Shown in pieces: positions 12,817-24,400 of a stretch of DNA of 64,000 nucleotides (its first letter is position 1; each line of letters starts with the position of its first letter). The notes beneath the pieces were generated by a model that searched no databases, was not told where the DNA came from, and saw nothing but the letters and a program-made list of their open reading frames with translations. The stretch covers positions 9,068,503 to 9,132,502 of the forward strand of contig JACBWW010000004.1 of assembly GCA_020086605.1 (NCBI GenBank), read 5' to 3'. Both the position numbers and the translations under genes were made by a program. This stretch comes from Lanius collurio. Lineage: Eukaryota > Chordata > Aves > Passeriformes > Laniidae.

Positions 12817-13433
12817 GGTCATGTTTGTAAAGATTTAACCCCATCCAGCTGCCAAGCCCCACTCAGCCACTAGAGAGATCTGGGAGAGAATAGGAAGGGT
12901 CAAAACTGGAAAAAACGTGTTGAGATACAGACAGTTTATTAGGGAAAGCAAAGCCACACTCATGAACAAAGCAAAACAAAGAATTAATTCACTGCTTCCC
13001 ATGGGTAGGCAGGTGTTCAGCCATTTCCAGGAGAGCAGAGCCCCCTCACATGTAATGGTGACTTGGAAAGCAAATGCTGTCACCCCAAATGGCCTCTTCT
13101 TCTTCTTCCTTCTTCTTCCTTCTTCTTCCTTCTTCTTCCTTCTTCCCCCCACTTTCTATTCTGAGCATGATGCCACATAGTCTGGAAAATCCCTTTGGTC
13201 AGTTTGGATCACCTGTCCTGGCTGTGTCTCCTCCCAGTCACCCATGGACCCCCAGTCTCCTCACCAGTGCGGTGGCATGGAAAGCAGAAAAGGCCTTGGT
13301 TCTGTGTAAACCCTGCTCAGCAATAACAAAAACATGTCTATATTATCTACACTGTTTCAGCACAAGCCCAAAACACAGCCCTATGCTAGCCTCTGTGAAG
13401 AGAATTAATTCTACTCCAGCCTAAACCAGCACA
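12817..13433 (-). mobile_element. Avian ERVL-type LTR (3' LTR)
   Basis: Reads on the minus strand from TGTGCTGGTTTAGGCTGG at 13433. It contains the family's AACAGTGTAGATAA and TTATTGCTGAGCAG stretches, the CCAAAGGGATTTTCC motif and a GACAGTTTATT-type U5 region (seen on the plus strand), ending near 12817 in a diverged terminus. A CTTCTTCCTT microsatellite (13095-13146) has expanded where related copies have a GGAAGAAG stretch. It is immediately preceded, in element orientation, by a purine tract AAGGGGTGGAA, consistent with a 3' LTR of a provirus. Confidence 0.85.
13095..13146. repeat. Microsatellite, 10-bp TCTTCTTCCT unit
   Basis: About five tandem copies of TCTTCTTCCT inside the ERVL-type LTR. 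It gives poly-Ser/Phe frames on the plus strand and poly-Lys/Arg/Glu on the minus, none of them coding. Confidence 0.9.
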
Positions 13434-14480
13434 TTCCACCCCTTATTCCATGCCATTTACATCATGCCCAGGTCCCACACTATTTCATTCATTAACCATC
13501 ACACTTCTTCCCATCCTTTGACATTATACACAGAAGTATTTTCTTTAGTCAATGGATGACCCCTACAAAATACTTATAAAATGTCCATAAATGTTCACTA
13601 AATGTCCTTTGAGTTCATTTAGTCCATGACTTTATGCTCCATCTCTTTTGGGGGTCACTCAGGACAGGAGTGGTGGTGTGTTTCTTGGAGGTACTGGGCA
13701 CCAAAGCCAGCTGAGGTCTGGTCACCGATGCACTTAAACTTCCTTGTAAGGCTTCTCCTCCATGGATTTGGGTGGTTTCTGCTGCAGCAATTCCTGTAGT
13801 ATGCAACTCAAATAATGGCTTACAACAATTTAAAGGCATGTCCATTACAAACTCCACCCCTAGCCCTTTTCATGCCAGATTATCTGGTTTTACATTGCAG
13901 TGAACTCCTTCCCTGGTCCTCAGCCTGGCTGAAACAAGGGGTTCCTCCTGAAGTTCATCATTAATACAATTTACGTCATTGCCCTCCTCCATGGGCTGCA
14001 GAAGCACACTGCTTCACCATGATCTTCACCATGGGCTGGAAGGGAATCTCTTCTTCCCCTGCTCCAGCTGTGATTCCCACCCACAGAAGACAGTCCTTCT
14101 TGAACTTCTCCAGTGTGGGACCTTTTCAAGCGCTACAGTTTTTCATTAATTGCTCCAGAGTGGGTCCCTCATGAGGTCATAGGTCCTGCCATAGAACCTA
14201 CTCCATCAGAGGCTTCTCACAGGGCCACATCTCATTCTCCTTCAGGCATCCACCTGCTCCAGCCTGAGGTCCTCCATGGGCTGCAGGTGGATCTCTGCTC
14301 CATCACAGACTCATCCACATCCCTTCAATTCAAGTTCCCACTGGTGTTCAAGCCTGTCCAGTACAGCAGCACAGAAACAGCAGCAATGCCCTGGCCACCT
14401 GCCAGCCCAGGAACATCACCAGAACCTTCCCAGGCATGAGTCAGTGAGAAGCACAGCACAGCACCACAGCAAAAAGTGGC
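13434..14480 (-). mobile_element. ERVL-type provirus, 3' internal region
   Basis: Lies directly upstream of the LTR in element orientation, starting with the polypurine tract. The sequence, including the CTCCATGGATTTGGGTGG and CTCCATGGGCTGCAGGTGG stretches on the plus strand, resembles the region preceding the 3' LTR in common avian ERVL copies. The element has no visible pol domain and no 5' LTR here, so it is a 3' fragment. The right boundary is approximate. Confidence 0.65.
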
Positions 14481-14856
14481 CACTAATGAGCCTGAACACA
14501 CACTTTGAAATGCATATGTTTGCATACATTCATACTGCAGAGTAAATCCATTGACTTGCAAGACCCTGCTAAGTGGTTTAAAGCAGTGTTTAAACTACAG
14601 ATGTTTTCCTGACAGTTGTGCAATTGTAAAAAAAGCAGCATTTTCACAAAAGTCCTTGTGATTTGCTCAGGAGGTTTTCCACTAAATTCAGATTCCATCC
14701 TGATTTTCAGTCTATTATATCATAGCTTAAATATGCCACTGCACTCAAGAAGAGTTTTTTTGCTTTATTTGTGTAAATTGAATAACATGGACAAGTGTTA
14801 GTCAGACGAGACAAGATATTTTTCCCTTTTAAGGTCCTCATCACTAGTGCGAAGAT
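14481..14856. other. Spacer, no supported gene
   Basis: AT-rich sequence between the ERVL fragment and the pentanucleotide satellite. Nothing recognisable was seen. Confidence 0.4.
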
Positions 14857-15087
14857 GGAATTTTCCCTTCCCTTCCCTTCCCTTCCCTTCCCTTCCCTTC
14901 CCTTCCCTTCCCTTCCCTTCCCTTCCCTTCCCTTCCCTTCCCTTCCCTTCCCTTCCCTTCCCTTCCCTTCCCTTCCCTTCCCTTCCCTTCCCTTCCCTTC
15001 CCTTCCCTTCCCTTCCCTTCCCTTCCCTTCCCTTCCCTTCCCTTCCCTTCCCAAACCTTCCCTTCCCTTCCCTTCCCTTCCCTTCCC
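14857..15087. repeat. TTCCC pentanucleotide array, left part
   Basis: Near-perfect tandem TTCCC for about 230 bases, with one AAACC interruption near 15053. The strand bias is absolute: pyrimidine on plus, purine on minus. It runs directly into an assembly gap, so its true length is unknown. Frames through it are repeat artefacts. Confidence 0.98.
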
Positions 15088-15462
15088 NNNNNNNNNNNNN
15101 NNNNNNNNNNNNNNNNNNNNNNNNNNNNNNNNNNNNNNNNNNNNNNNNNNNNNNNNNNNNNNNNNNNNNNNNNNNNNNNNNNNNNNNNNNNNNNNNNNNN
15201 NNNNNNNNNNNNNNNNNNNNNNNNNNNNNNNNNNNNNNNNNNNNNNNNNNNNNNNNNNNNNNNNNNNNNNNNNNNNNNNNNNNNNNNNNNNNNNNNNNNN
15301 NNNNNNNNNNNNNNNNNNNNNNNNNNNNNNNNNNNNNNNNNNNNNNNNNNNNNNNNNNNNNNNNNNNNNNNNNNNNNNNNNNNNNNNNNNNNNNNNNNNN
15401 NNNNNNNNNNNNNNNNNNNNNNNNNNNNNNNNNNNNNNNNNNNNNNNNNNNNNNNNNNNNNN
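15088..15462. other. Assembly gap, 375 N
   Basis: Run of N inside the TTCCC array. Its size may be an estimate rather than a measurement, and apparent reading frames across it are meaningless. Confidence 1.
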
Positions 15463-15652
15463 TTCCCTTCCCTTCCCAAACATTCCCTTCCCTTCCCAAA
15501 CATTCCCTTCCCAAACATTCCCTTCCCAAACATTCCCTTCCCTTCCCAAACATTCCCTTTCCTTCCCTTCCCAAACATTCCTTTCCCTTCCCAAACATTC
15601 CCTTCCCTTCCCTTCCCAAACATTCCCTTCCCTTCCCTTCCCTTTCCCAGAA
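15463..15652. repeat. TTCCC array, right part, with AAACA-interrupted units
   Basis: Right flank of the gap. TTCCC runs are punctuated by AAACA at intervals of 10, 15 or 20 bases, giving a higher-order pattern of the form (TTCCC)n-AAACA. The left part is nearly pure, so the array has at least two sequence classes. Confidence 0.95.
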
Positions 15653-16489
15653 AATATCTCTGCTTGGAAGTTTTTTTGAATTAGATATTCAAGTGGGAAT
15701 GTATTAAATAAATGCAGTTTTGAAGAGTTTACAATAGATGGGAATTAGGAATTTTATTTCCGATGAGTCAGGGGACTTCACACACTGTTGTTACTACTGG
15801 TGTCTAAGCCTGATATTTATTTCAAAAACATCTGTCACGGAAGGAGTGGAAGTAGTAAATCTGTGAGAGAGTCTTCCTCCCTAATCCCTTAATCCACCCT
15901 TAATTCTTAAACCATCAGTGTAGGAAGATAGGCCTTTAAGTCTTTGAAAGGCTTCCACTGTTCAGATTAAAAAAGTTTGAGAGTACTATTAAAAATTAAC
16001 ACTAATCTTATTGCAATGAATTGAACACATGAAGTTGAACATGCAGATTTCTATAATCAAATAAGAGATTAATTACATATTCAAAATGGAAACAACTAAA
16101 AAGAACCACAGGAAATGCAGTACTGTTACAGTGAGTACAAGTCTGAACAGGCTTTACAATGAGTAGTTAAATGAATTTTTAGACAAATGATGTGCCTGTA
16201 TGCTCCCTTCTGCATCAATATCTTTCTGGCAGAACAGACTGCACTATCTTCTTCCATGACTGTACATAATTTTACAGATTTCAGTTGCTTTACATTTACT
16301 CTGCTATTGTGGCTGTGATGGAAAAGAAGTTTTCTTCTACTTCCAGAGTTTGTATTCTGGTAGCAACAAGAATTTTTACTCACAGGACTATATGTTTGCA
16401 CTTCTCCAAAGGAATAGGGGAAAAAACCAAAATATTCAAGAAAATATAAGAAAGAACAAGCCTATGAAGTAAAATAAGATGTTATGCAG

Positions 16490-16495
16490 TTTATT
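16490..16495 (-). terminator. Candidate distal poly(A) signal AATAAA, BDKRB1
   Basis: First consensus AATAAA on the minus strand after the BDKRB1 stop, about 0.8 kb downstream. If used it gives a 3' UTR of about 800 bases. Chance occurrence is possible in AT-rich sequence. Confidence 0.3.
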
Positions 16496-17236
16496 AATTT
16501 TGATTCAAAAAAATAGAAACACATATCTAAGGATTTGCCTCAAAATAATATAGTGTCAATGGCCATCATGGATATTTTCACATATAAAAAATAAAAAGAA
16601 TCTTTACAGTACTTGATGAGCAATTTTATAATATTTTACTGGATCAAGACAAGTCAGGTTTTGAGTAGGCTACTGTGTTACTGTCCTTTTTTTACAATTT
16701 ATGTACAATTTCTTTGTTACATCATCTTGTACAATAGTTATGCACTGCATATAATTGAAATGCACAAAAAAAATTTAAAATTTTCAATATCTTATTGTGA
16801 AAATGCAAACCAGTTAAAATCTTGTTCAAAATAAACAGTTATTCTATACCTGCTCAAATGCATCTATCAGCTGAAGATTAAGCTCATATTTACTCTGTAA
16901 TACCTGTTGCAATTTTTTGAATAGTGCTAAGGTGGTATAATAGCTATCATCACAGATACAATGCAGCAAAATATTCAGGTGGTTTATGGATTTCTGCAAA
17001 GAAACCAGATTTCTGGTATTTTGTAAAAAAAGCTTTTCTTTCAAGCCACTGTTAATGGGTAAGATAGGTTGGATCCTATGGTATAAAATTCTGGTATCCC
17101 ATGTTGTGTATTTGGATGAATAACACAGAAATAGAAAAGCAAACCTGAGAACAAATAAGCAATCAATCAAGTGATTTACTTTAATACATAATTGGCTTAG
17201 TCTTTGAAGGCCAGATCAGTGCATTTCATATTAATT

Positions 17237-17242
17237 TTTAAT
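17237..17242 (-). terminator. Candidate proximal poly(A) signal ATTAAA, BDKRB1
   Basis: ATTAAA on the minus strand about 60 bases after the BDKRB1 stop codon, with another ATTAAA at 17180-17185. The sequence is AT-rich, so such hexamers are expected by chance. A consensus AATAAA lies farther on, at 16490-16495. Which site is used cannot be decided from the sequence. Confidence 0.2.
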
Positions 17243-17300
17243 GCCATTTGCAATGGCATAAAATTAGTTGTAATATTAATGAAGATGGAACCAAGAACCA

Positions 17301-18386
17301 TTACGTTAAACTACTCCTGACTGGAAACATGTTGAAATTCGAAGACATTTCTTTAAAAGATACCCATCTCACAGGAAATCCACAGGGAATAAACTGTGAA
17401 AAAACTTCTAAAGCCTTTTTCCTGAAGTATTTCCCAACAAAGACATAAATCACCGGGTTAATGCAGCTGTTGGTGGTAGCCAGTGTATAAGCAAACTGCT
17501 CCCCGAAGTTGATCAGTTCCCCCCAGAAGCAGCCTTTGATCACATTTGTATGGTATAATGTATCAAGGAATACAAAAAAATGGTGAGGAGTCCAGCAGAA
17601 AAGGAACATCAGTACCACGGTGAAGATCAGCCTGGTTGCCTTTGTGCCTTTGTGCATCTTGCAACCCTTTGCTCTGAGTGCTCTTCGTTTTCTTGCTTTT
17701 TTTTGTAGGGACCTAATGGTGGAGAAATTGAGGAATATGATTGCTGTGGAGGGCAATAGAAACCCCACTATGTTGCATACCAGGCTTTCAGCTGTTTCCC
17801 ACGATGGGGAGGGGAAATCCAAAATGCAAGCTGAAATATTCCACTGAGGGAAGTCTTTCACAGTCCGGAACGTGAAAGCTGGGATGCTGAGAAGGACGCA
17901 AAAGAACCAGATGAGCAAGCAGATCCTTCTGGTCATAGTTTTGCTCCATATCTCTCTGTGGTTCAAGGTATGGACAAAAGTCAAGTAGCGATCCATGCTG
18001 ACGGCCACGAGCAAGTAGATGCTGGTGTACATGTTCAAGGTGATGGAAGCGCTGATGCTGCGGCACAGGAAACTGCCAAACGGCCAGTTAAACTCATTAT
18101 TGATGTTCTCTGCCCAGAAAGGGAGCCACATGAGGAAGATAAGATCAGCAACAGCTAGGTTCATAAGGTAGATTTCAGCTATCTTCAGGGGGCCCTTTTG
18201 CAGTGAATAAACGAAGAGAACAAATATGTTTCCCAGCATACCAATGAAACAGACAGTGTTGATGTACTTGGGAACTATATAGTACACAATGTCCCACCAC
18301 TCTTCCAAGTCTGGGCAAACAGTTGAGTTGCTCTGGTTTTCACTCTGGTTTGAGGAGGGAATATCCAGTAGAGGAGTTTCAGTCAT
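17301..18386 (-). CDS. BDKRB1: B1 bradykinin receptor, class A GPCR (single coding exon)
   Basis: Plasma-membrane receptor for kinin peptides; in mammals B1 prefers des-Arg kinins and signals through Gq/Gi. The chosen start gives 361 residues, close to human B1 (353). Seen: N-glycosylation sites at N13, N17 and N20 and in ECL2 (N183); TM1 about 42-64; TM2 with D81; a B1-type WAENI..FNWPFG stretch at 91-104; C108 and C187 for the extracellular disulfide; DRY at 132-134; CWTP at 264-267 in TM6; NPVIY at 310-314; a likely palmitoylated C335. The WAENI stretch and short tail without an RTSIS cluster separate it from B2. The frame stays open 40 codons upstream, but ATG 18386 lies 13 bases after a splice acceptor (TTCACTTCAG), so that extension is probably intronic. 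Odd features: Thr116 where human B1 has the selectivity Lys, Asn293 where human B1 has Asp, and a very basic ICL3. Family identity is near certain; the B1 assignment is strong, supported by its place downstream of BDKRB2. Confidence 0.95.
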   Translation of the reverse strand: MTETPLLDIPSSNQSENQSNSTVCPDLEEWWDIVYYIVPKYINTVCFIGMLGNIFVLFVYSLQKGPLKIAEIYLMNLAVADLIFLMWLPFWAENINNEFNWPFGSFLCRSISASITLNMYTSIYLLVAVSMDRYLTFVHTLNHREIWSKTMTRRICLLIWFFCVLLSIPAFTFRTVKDFPQWNISACILDFPSPSWETAESLVCNIVGFLLPSTAIIFLNFSTIRSLQKKARKRRALRAKGCKMHKGTKATRLIFTVVLMFLFCWTPHHFFVFLDTLYHTNVIKGCFWGELINFGEQFAYTLATTNSCINPVIYVFVGKYFRKKALEVFSQFIPCGFPVRWVSFKEMSSNFNMFPVRSSLT

Positions 18387-18398
18387 TTTAAAAAAAAC

Positions 18399-18415
18399 TC
18401 TGAAGTGAACAGAAG
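18399..18415 (-). other. Splice acceptor before BDKRB1 coding exon
   Basis: On the minus strand a pyrimidine-rich tract ending TTCACTTCAG is followed by AG, eight T, three A and then the ATG at 18386. The exon would begin at 18399. This is why the ATG at 18386 was chosen over the in-frame ATG at 18506. Mammalian BDKRB1 likewise has 5' non-coding exon(s) ahead of its coding exon. The upstream exon itself was not identified. Confidence 0.65.
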
Positions 18416-21400
18416 AGGTCTTTGAAATGAGAGAAAATGACTGCAAAAAAGAAGCATAGAAAATCAGAAGTTGCCTCCTGGTATAATAAACATTTAACTG
18501 CTGCAAATTCTTTTTTAGTCCTTACTCATTAATACAGGCTAGATCACTCCATACATGATACATGCAGTGGTGAGAAATGTTCCCAGTATTAGCAAGAATA
18601 GAACTTCCTCTACATCCTATGAAGTTTCCTCTCTTTGCTTCCATTGTTTAAAGTGGCACAGAGGAAGAAGAGTGACAAATTAAGTAGTTCTGTATGTCTC
18701 CTCCAGACTGATGACAGACACAGATAGGGGAGAATTCTGTCTCCCTGAGAGTAGAGGGAGTCATGCTGGTGACACAAATCCAGCTTTACATCCTTCCCTG
18801 CCCTTCCTCTTACTTTTATTTACCATGCAATGTACATTATTATATTACTGTATTATATACTATATTATAGATACATTAATACATCATTATATTCTGTTAT
18901 CCTGCTGTAGCAGGATCCTGCCTGTTTCCCAGAACTGGGAAAGCTGCTCACTCTCTGTATGAAACACTTGCTGCCTGAACTTTGCATTCTTTTGTTCCTT
19001 CTCATTTCCTCCCACCGTGAACTTCAGGTTCAAAATTGCTGTTAGATTAGACAGCTTATTGCCTTCAAATGTCAACAGTTAGAATAACAAAACAGAGACT
19101 CCTCCAAAATACTAAATACTAAAAATCTTTCCTGGAGGGAAGGCCTCTGTGGCTCTAAATTTACAGCATTCTTCTCTAGCTCAAAAATTTCATTTGATCT
19201 CAGCTGGAGCGAGGCTGTGTGGCCTCCAAAGTGTTTAGTCCACCATAGCATTGGCAACATCTTTATTTGTGGTAACTCCATGTGAGACTGTGCAGGAGTA
19301 AGAACATGGCTAAAACCTTATCCTCCCATGAAAATGGATTTTCTGTCACAGATCCACTGTCAGGGCTGCCTCCTGCTTCATTCTTCTGGTGCTACCATGC
19401 TTGATGCTAGTGCCTGGATCCTGCTTTTTACAGGCATTCAGCCTCAGAATCATTATGATAGGCAAGTTATTATTGAGCCTGTGCTGCCATCTGACATTTC
19501 AGTATTTCATATGCAAGTAGAGCATGTCAATCATAAAAAAGAATGTATTAAAAAAATCAATATTTTGCAATCAGTCATTCTAAATGTCAGCTTTCTGCTG
19601 CAGCTATTTAACTCTGCTCTTTCAGCTTCTGTATTTTACACCACAGAAACAGCTAAGGGTGCAGTTTCTGAAGAGACAATTTAGGATGATCATTCATCTC
19701 TTTTACATATAGGTACAACCTCAGTGATGTCTCTGTATGGGCAGCTTGCAACACTTATTTCTGGGATGCCTCTAGGAATTAGTTAAGTACTAATATTCCA
19801 TGTCAGGCCATCTGGTACTAATGCACAGAACATTTTTCATCACTGTAGAGTCAGGTGAGCAGCAAAGTTGTATCTGAGTTCATAAACTCACTCAAGATGG
19901 CAGTCTTGACGGGGAACTGAACTACAACTGAACACAGCTCCCTGGATTGCGCTCAGAACAATCTGAATGTTACCTAGTTCACAGACATCTCATGCAAACT
20001 AAGATAACTAAGAGGATCTAAAACTACAGATAAAATATGAGCAAATAAATGGCTGATTAGCATCAAAGAGGCTTTTCATGAGACAGCAGAAATCTAATGC
20101 TGTTACAACAGGAGGCTGGCTGAGGCAAGAGAGAGCAATGGCAGAAAATCTATAACTTCATATTTCAAAAATAATGTAGAAGAAAGATAACAGTTAAACC
20201 TAAACAGGATTATTTATTTTAATCAATGCAGAAGAAAAAGAAGTGCTTATTGTCCTTGCTTGCCGTTTTCCTGACGACTTCTTGCTATCAGCTCATCTTC
20301 TTTCTATCAGTTTATGCCAGTCACTCTGCACCCTTCAGATGTGATCTCTCAGATGGAGCCACAGATTCATTCATGATGGCCTCAGCTAAAAACACCAGGA
20401 AGCTTTATTTTTCATTGAAATTTAGAGTTTAGTCTCAGCTAAATCTGAATTCTTCTTCAGCTATCAGTGGTACCTGAGGATTCTTTAGAGTTTTTAATTT
20501 CAAAAATTTCTTCGGAGTCTACTAGTCAGTGTCTGAGTGCTACCACAAGCCACAAGCTTTTTAAAAATTTAGAGCTCAAAATGTTCTCTTGACAGAAAGT
20601 GCACTTTGTTTTCAGTAATTTCTGTTAGTATTTTTAAGTATTAAGTGCTAATGGACAATTAACCACATGAATGGTTTTCAACTTCTGTACTTAACACATT
20701 CCAGTCATCTTTTATACAAATAATGACATATTTTTCTTACTTTCAACTAATTTCTGATGAATTTCCATTTCTATCACCCTTTTTACTATTAATACTCATC
20801 AGCAAATTAGAGCAATTAAGCAAAATGCATTATGGCTTTACACATAAACTGACTTTCAGAATTGCTTTCAAGGTGAAAAAGAAAGGGAAAGTCTTACAAG
20901 ACTACACAGATCAGGACTGAGAGCTCAAAAGTCTATTATTCAGATAAAATATAGAAATTATTTTAATAAAGAAAATGCATTAAAAAAGATAGGCATACTT
21001 ACTCCTTGTCCTTCCTGGCAATTTAGGCAAAGTTTCAAATTCAGAAACAGTTGATAAACAGCAGTAGAGAGGTTACTGAGAGAATTCAAAGATGCATCCT
21101 GAGGCACAACTGAGTGACTGAGGGCTGTCCTAAGTGTTTTGTTGGCCATACACCATGTGTGTGATGTTATATTTTGGAAGAAAGCCCCAGGTTGTTTTTT
21201 TTTTTAACTTCCCCACATGTCAGCTGTAGTAATTTTCAAGACATGTGAAATATTTCATTCTCATTGTGAAATAATACAAGCCATATGTCATGACTCTTGT
21301 TATCCTGTGACCTCCAATGAAAGCTTTCAAATTGTCCTTGGCAATTAAAAGTTCCTTTGTGTGAATAGCTACGTCTGTGACAATAATAACTTCATTGACA

Positions 21401-24400
21401 GCTCTGAATGGCCTTCTTCCTGCCAATGCACACAGAAAGAAACTTAGAACTAGGTTTTTGTTGTGGTGGGAGCTTCTTTTCCTGCTAGCCTTGAGGGAAA
21501 ACCATGCGAAGGAGCAGGGGATAAAGCAGCACAGATAGGAGGAATGGCTGCTGAAACATGAACCTTGCTAAACCCCACTTCCATTGTTTTTGAAAAGCAT
21601 TGCTTTTTGCACCCCACTATAGGTGTCCAGGGCATGAATCTCTCTATCTCTCTGAATATTACTTCTCAGTAGTGCATGATGACTCCTGTATTTTCTCAGG
21701 CTTGCACCCTCATAAGCTTCATTTTTTTTTTTATTACTTGCTGGTACCATGAAGCCTGAGAGTGATTGTTTATAAATTATTTTTATCTTTTTCATTCTGA
21801 TTGTCCTCTAATTAGAGGAATATTAGAAAAAAGAAAATATCTATTGCATCTCAGACTTTAAATGCAAATCTCTTTTAAGTATAACCATGCAAAAATATGG
21901 GTTTTCAATTAAAAAAAAAAAAAAGACAAGTTATAAAGGGTCTGGAATACTATTTACTTATAGGAAAATATTCTTCCCATTGGCTACTTAACCAACACTT
22001 GCACATCTCTCTCAATTCTTATTCCATTGTGTCCATTCTTGTTTAATAAGTAAGTTAAAATGAAAAGGCAGGGGAGGCTGAATGGTGATATCATATTATG
22101 AACTTCCCTATCATGAAAAACATTTTTATTCCAAATTTTTATTAATTAAAAGATAATAAGTTAGTTATGCAAGCAGTGCTGAAATTGATAAATGAAAAAT
22201 GTTCCAGTTAACACCATCACAATGGAGAAAACTAAATGGCTCAAGATTTAATGTTTGGGGCTTTTTTTAATATCTTGTAAAATTTTTAATTTTGGCAAAG
22301 ACTTGAAATACAATGGGTAATTTTTGAATTACACATTATGTAAGGAATCCTAATAAATCACAGGAGGAAAATCTTGAAACAACCCATCTCACACTGATTC
22401 ATGAAGGTAAATGCGGTATGTCAGGAGATGTTCGTCACAGACTTTCCAAAGTCTCCTCTTTGCTTACACTACTGCATTTCCGTGTTTAAGTTATTTTTTC
22501 CATCATTAAGAACATTTGAGCAATAACAAGAAGCTTGGAATTTGTCCTTGCTTGGACATGAATCTCTAGGAGCTGCCAAGTTCCACATTCACTCACACAC
22601 TGAATAAAAAACTGCAGTTTTGTCTAAAATTTATATGATAAATAACATAGTCTTAAAAAACATGTCACATCAAAATGGGTCAAAATTCTGGTTTTGCAAA
22701 TGCAACTCCTCTTTGTAAATCTAGTTTCTTATTTTCTGTTGTTTTTCACTGCTATATTTGGAACATTTTTCAGTAATGGAGAGAGATTCAAAATTGGAAG
22801 CCTATGCATTTAGTAGAAATAGTGAAATGAATTTAAAGATCGTAGAACAAGTCTGTAGAAGAAGATGTAACTTTATACAGAAAGGGGATTTAATTTACTA
22901 TTTCTTTACAACTTCATTCTTCTCAGCCTATAGAAAGTATGTAAAAATCTGAAAGCATTTCACAATTTGCACAGATGTAATGGATCATGAATTGAAGGAA
23001 TGTGAAGGATTAGTTTAAAAACATCTATAAGAGTCCATAGTTACAGTTTTTTCCTGTAGAAAACTTCTCTGTCTATTGGCACCTTCAGCTCAGGATACTC
23101 ATAGCATGTTGGTTTACGTTTTAAACTTACATGATCTTCAGTCACACTGTCTAGGCAAACTTTCCTGCAGAAAATAAACATTCTCTAGAGCTGAATAAGA
23201 AATTACAAATGATAACTGAGCCTCTCTAATCAGAATGATTAAACAAATATGTTGATGCACTTGGAGGTAAGACTCCTTGCTTGATTGTTACACACATTAC
23301 AAGGTAGACAAATGTCAAAAATCCCAAAAGTCTCCAGAGTTCTGTCTTGGTCCAGTTCAGACATTAAAAATCTTCCTCTTAAGATAGCTGGAACCTTTAA
23401 TGGTTGGGCCAAATTATCTTTTTGGATCAGCATGTTTAAACAGTTTGATTTTCTTTACTGAAATGGTTTGGAAATCAGCTTAGTTATGTGCTATAACTGT
23501 TCATCTGTTCTGGAGCAGCAGAAAAGGTTTTTGATTGGACCTTTTGATATAAAACTCGTTCAGCTTAGCTGGATTTCTTCACATATACTATAGTGATTGC
23601 TAAGGAGAGCTTAAACTCTGGTGCAGTTATTTACAATTCCCAAAGAATGATCCTGGTACTATCACAGTGTGGTAGTAATCAAGCCCTACTAACTGCAGTT
23701 TACACAGCTTGAAACAGCAAAATAGGAAGGAGCCAATATGGGTTGGAAAACCAGCAATGTGCTGATGGAAGAAGGGAGTGTAAGGATGATTCAATGGCTA
23801 AAGGCTACTTAGGGATTTGGGAGACCTGAACCAAGATCCTAACTTCTCCACTAAAATCCTGCCTAAAAAGAGCAGCTTTCTCCTGTCTGCAGCAAGAACC
23901 AGCTGCTTGTGTAACAGCTTTTAAACTGTTAATTTTTCATTTCAAGTGAAGCCAATAATCCACTTGAAAAATGAGAGAGTGGAGAAATGAGAATTATTCC
24001 TGCCTGTAGATGCTGAAGGCCAGAAATATCAGCTGGCCATTCCTCTGGCAATGGTCCCCACTTCTGTCAGGCTGAATGGGGAGTCAGGCATTTGCATAAC
24101 AAAAGTCTTGATAACAGTTGTAGCAGCCTCAGGTAAAAGCGAAGATGGGAGCAGATGTACAATGGGGACAGGATGAAGAGGAATAAAAAGATTATATGAT
24201 TACTGTTTGGCATCTTCAGCTCTGAAATTCTCAGGACAAAGTCTGACCTAATTTTACCAAAAGTTATTCTCATATTTTGTCATGTTTCTTTGAGAGCAGA
24301 ACCGAGCCAAGTGTGACTGGGAACAGTCAGTAGATCAGATATAGCTTGGATGTTACTCTTTATTTCTTGGGGTTTTTTTGTTGCCTGTAAAAATGATGCA

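Larger units (their letters stand above)
15653..17300. other. BDKRB1 3' flank and probable 3' UTR
   Basis: AT-rich sequence downstream of BDKRB1. The part from 17300 to about 16480 may be transcribed as its 3' UTR. The frames present (91-108 codons, minus strand at 16126 and 16844) have no recognisable features. Confidence 0.45.

Noticed and set aside
14707..15707. Long frames of 259-295 codons on both strands
   Set aside because: They are translations of the TTCCC repeat and of the N gap; a 5-bp unit read in any frame without stops gives such frames automatically.
18386..18506. N-terminal extension of BDKRB1 by 40 residues
   Set aside because: It crosses a strong splice acceptor at 18400, and the extension has no counterpart in B1 receptors of other vertebrates.
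19328..19684. A 118-codon plus-strand frame between the receptors
   Set aside because: No recognisable motif; antisense position and AT-rich composition make it most likely random.
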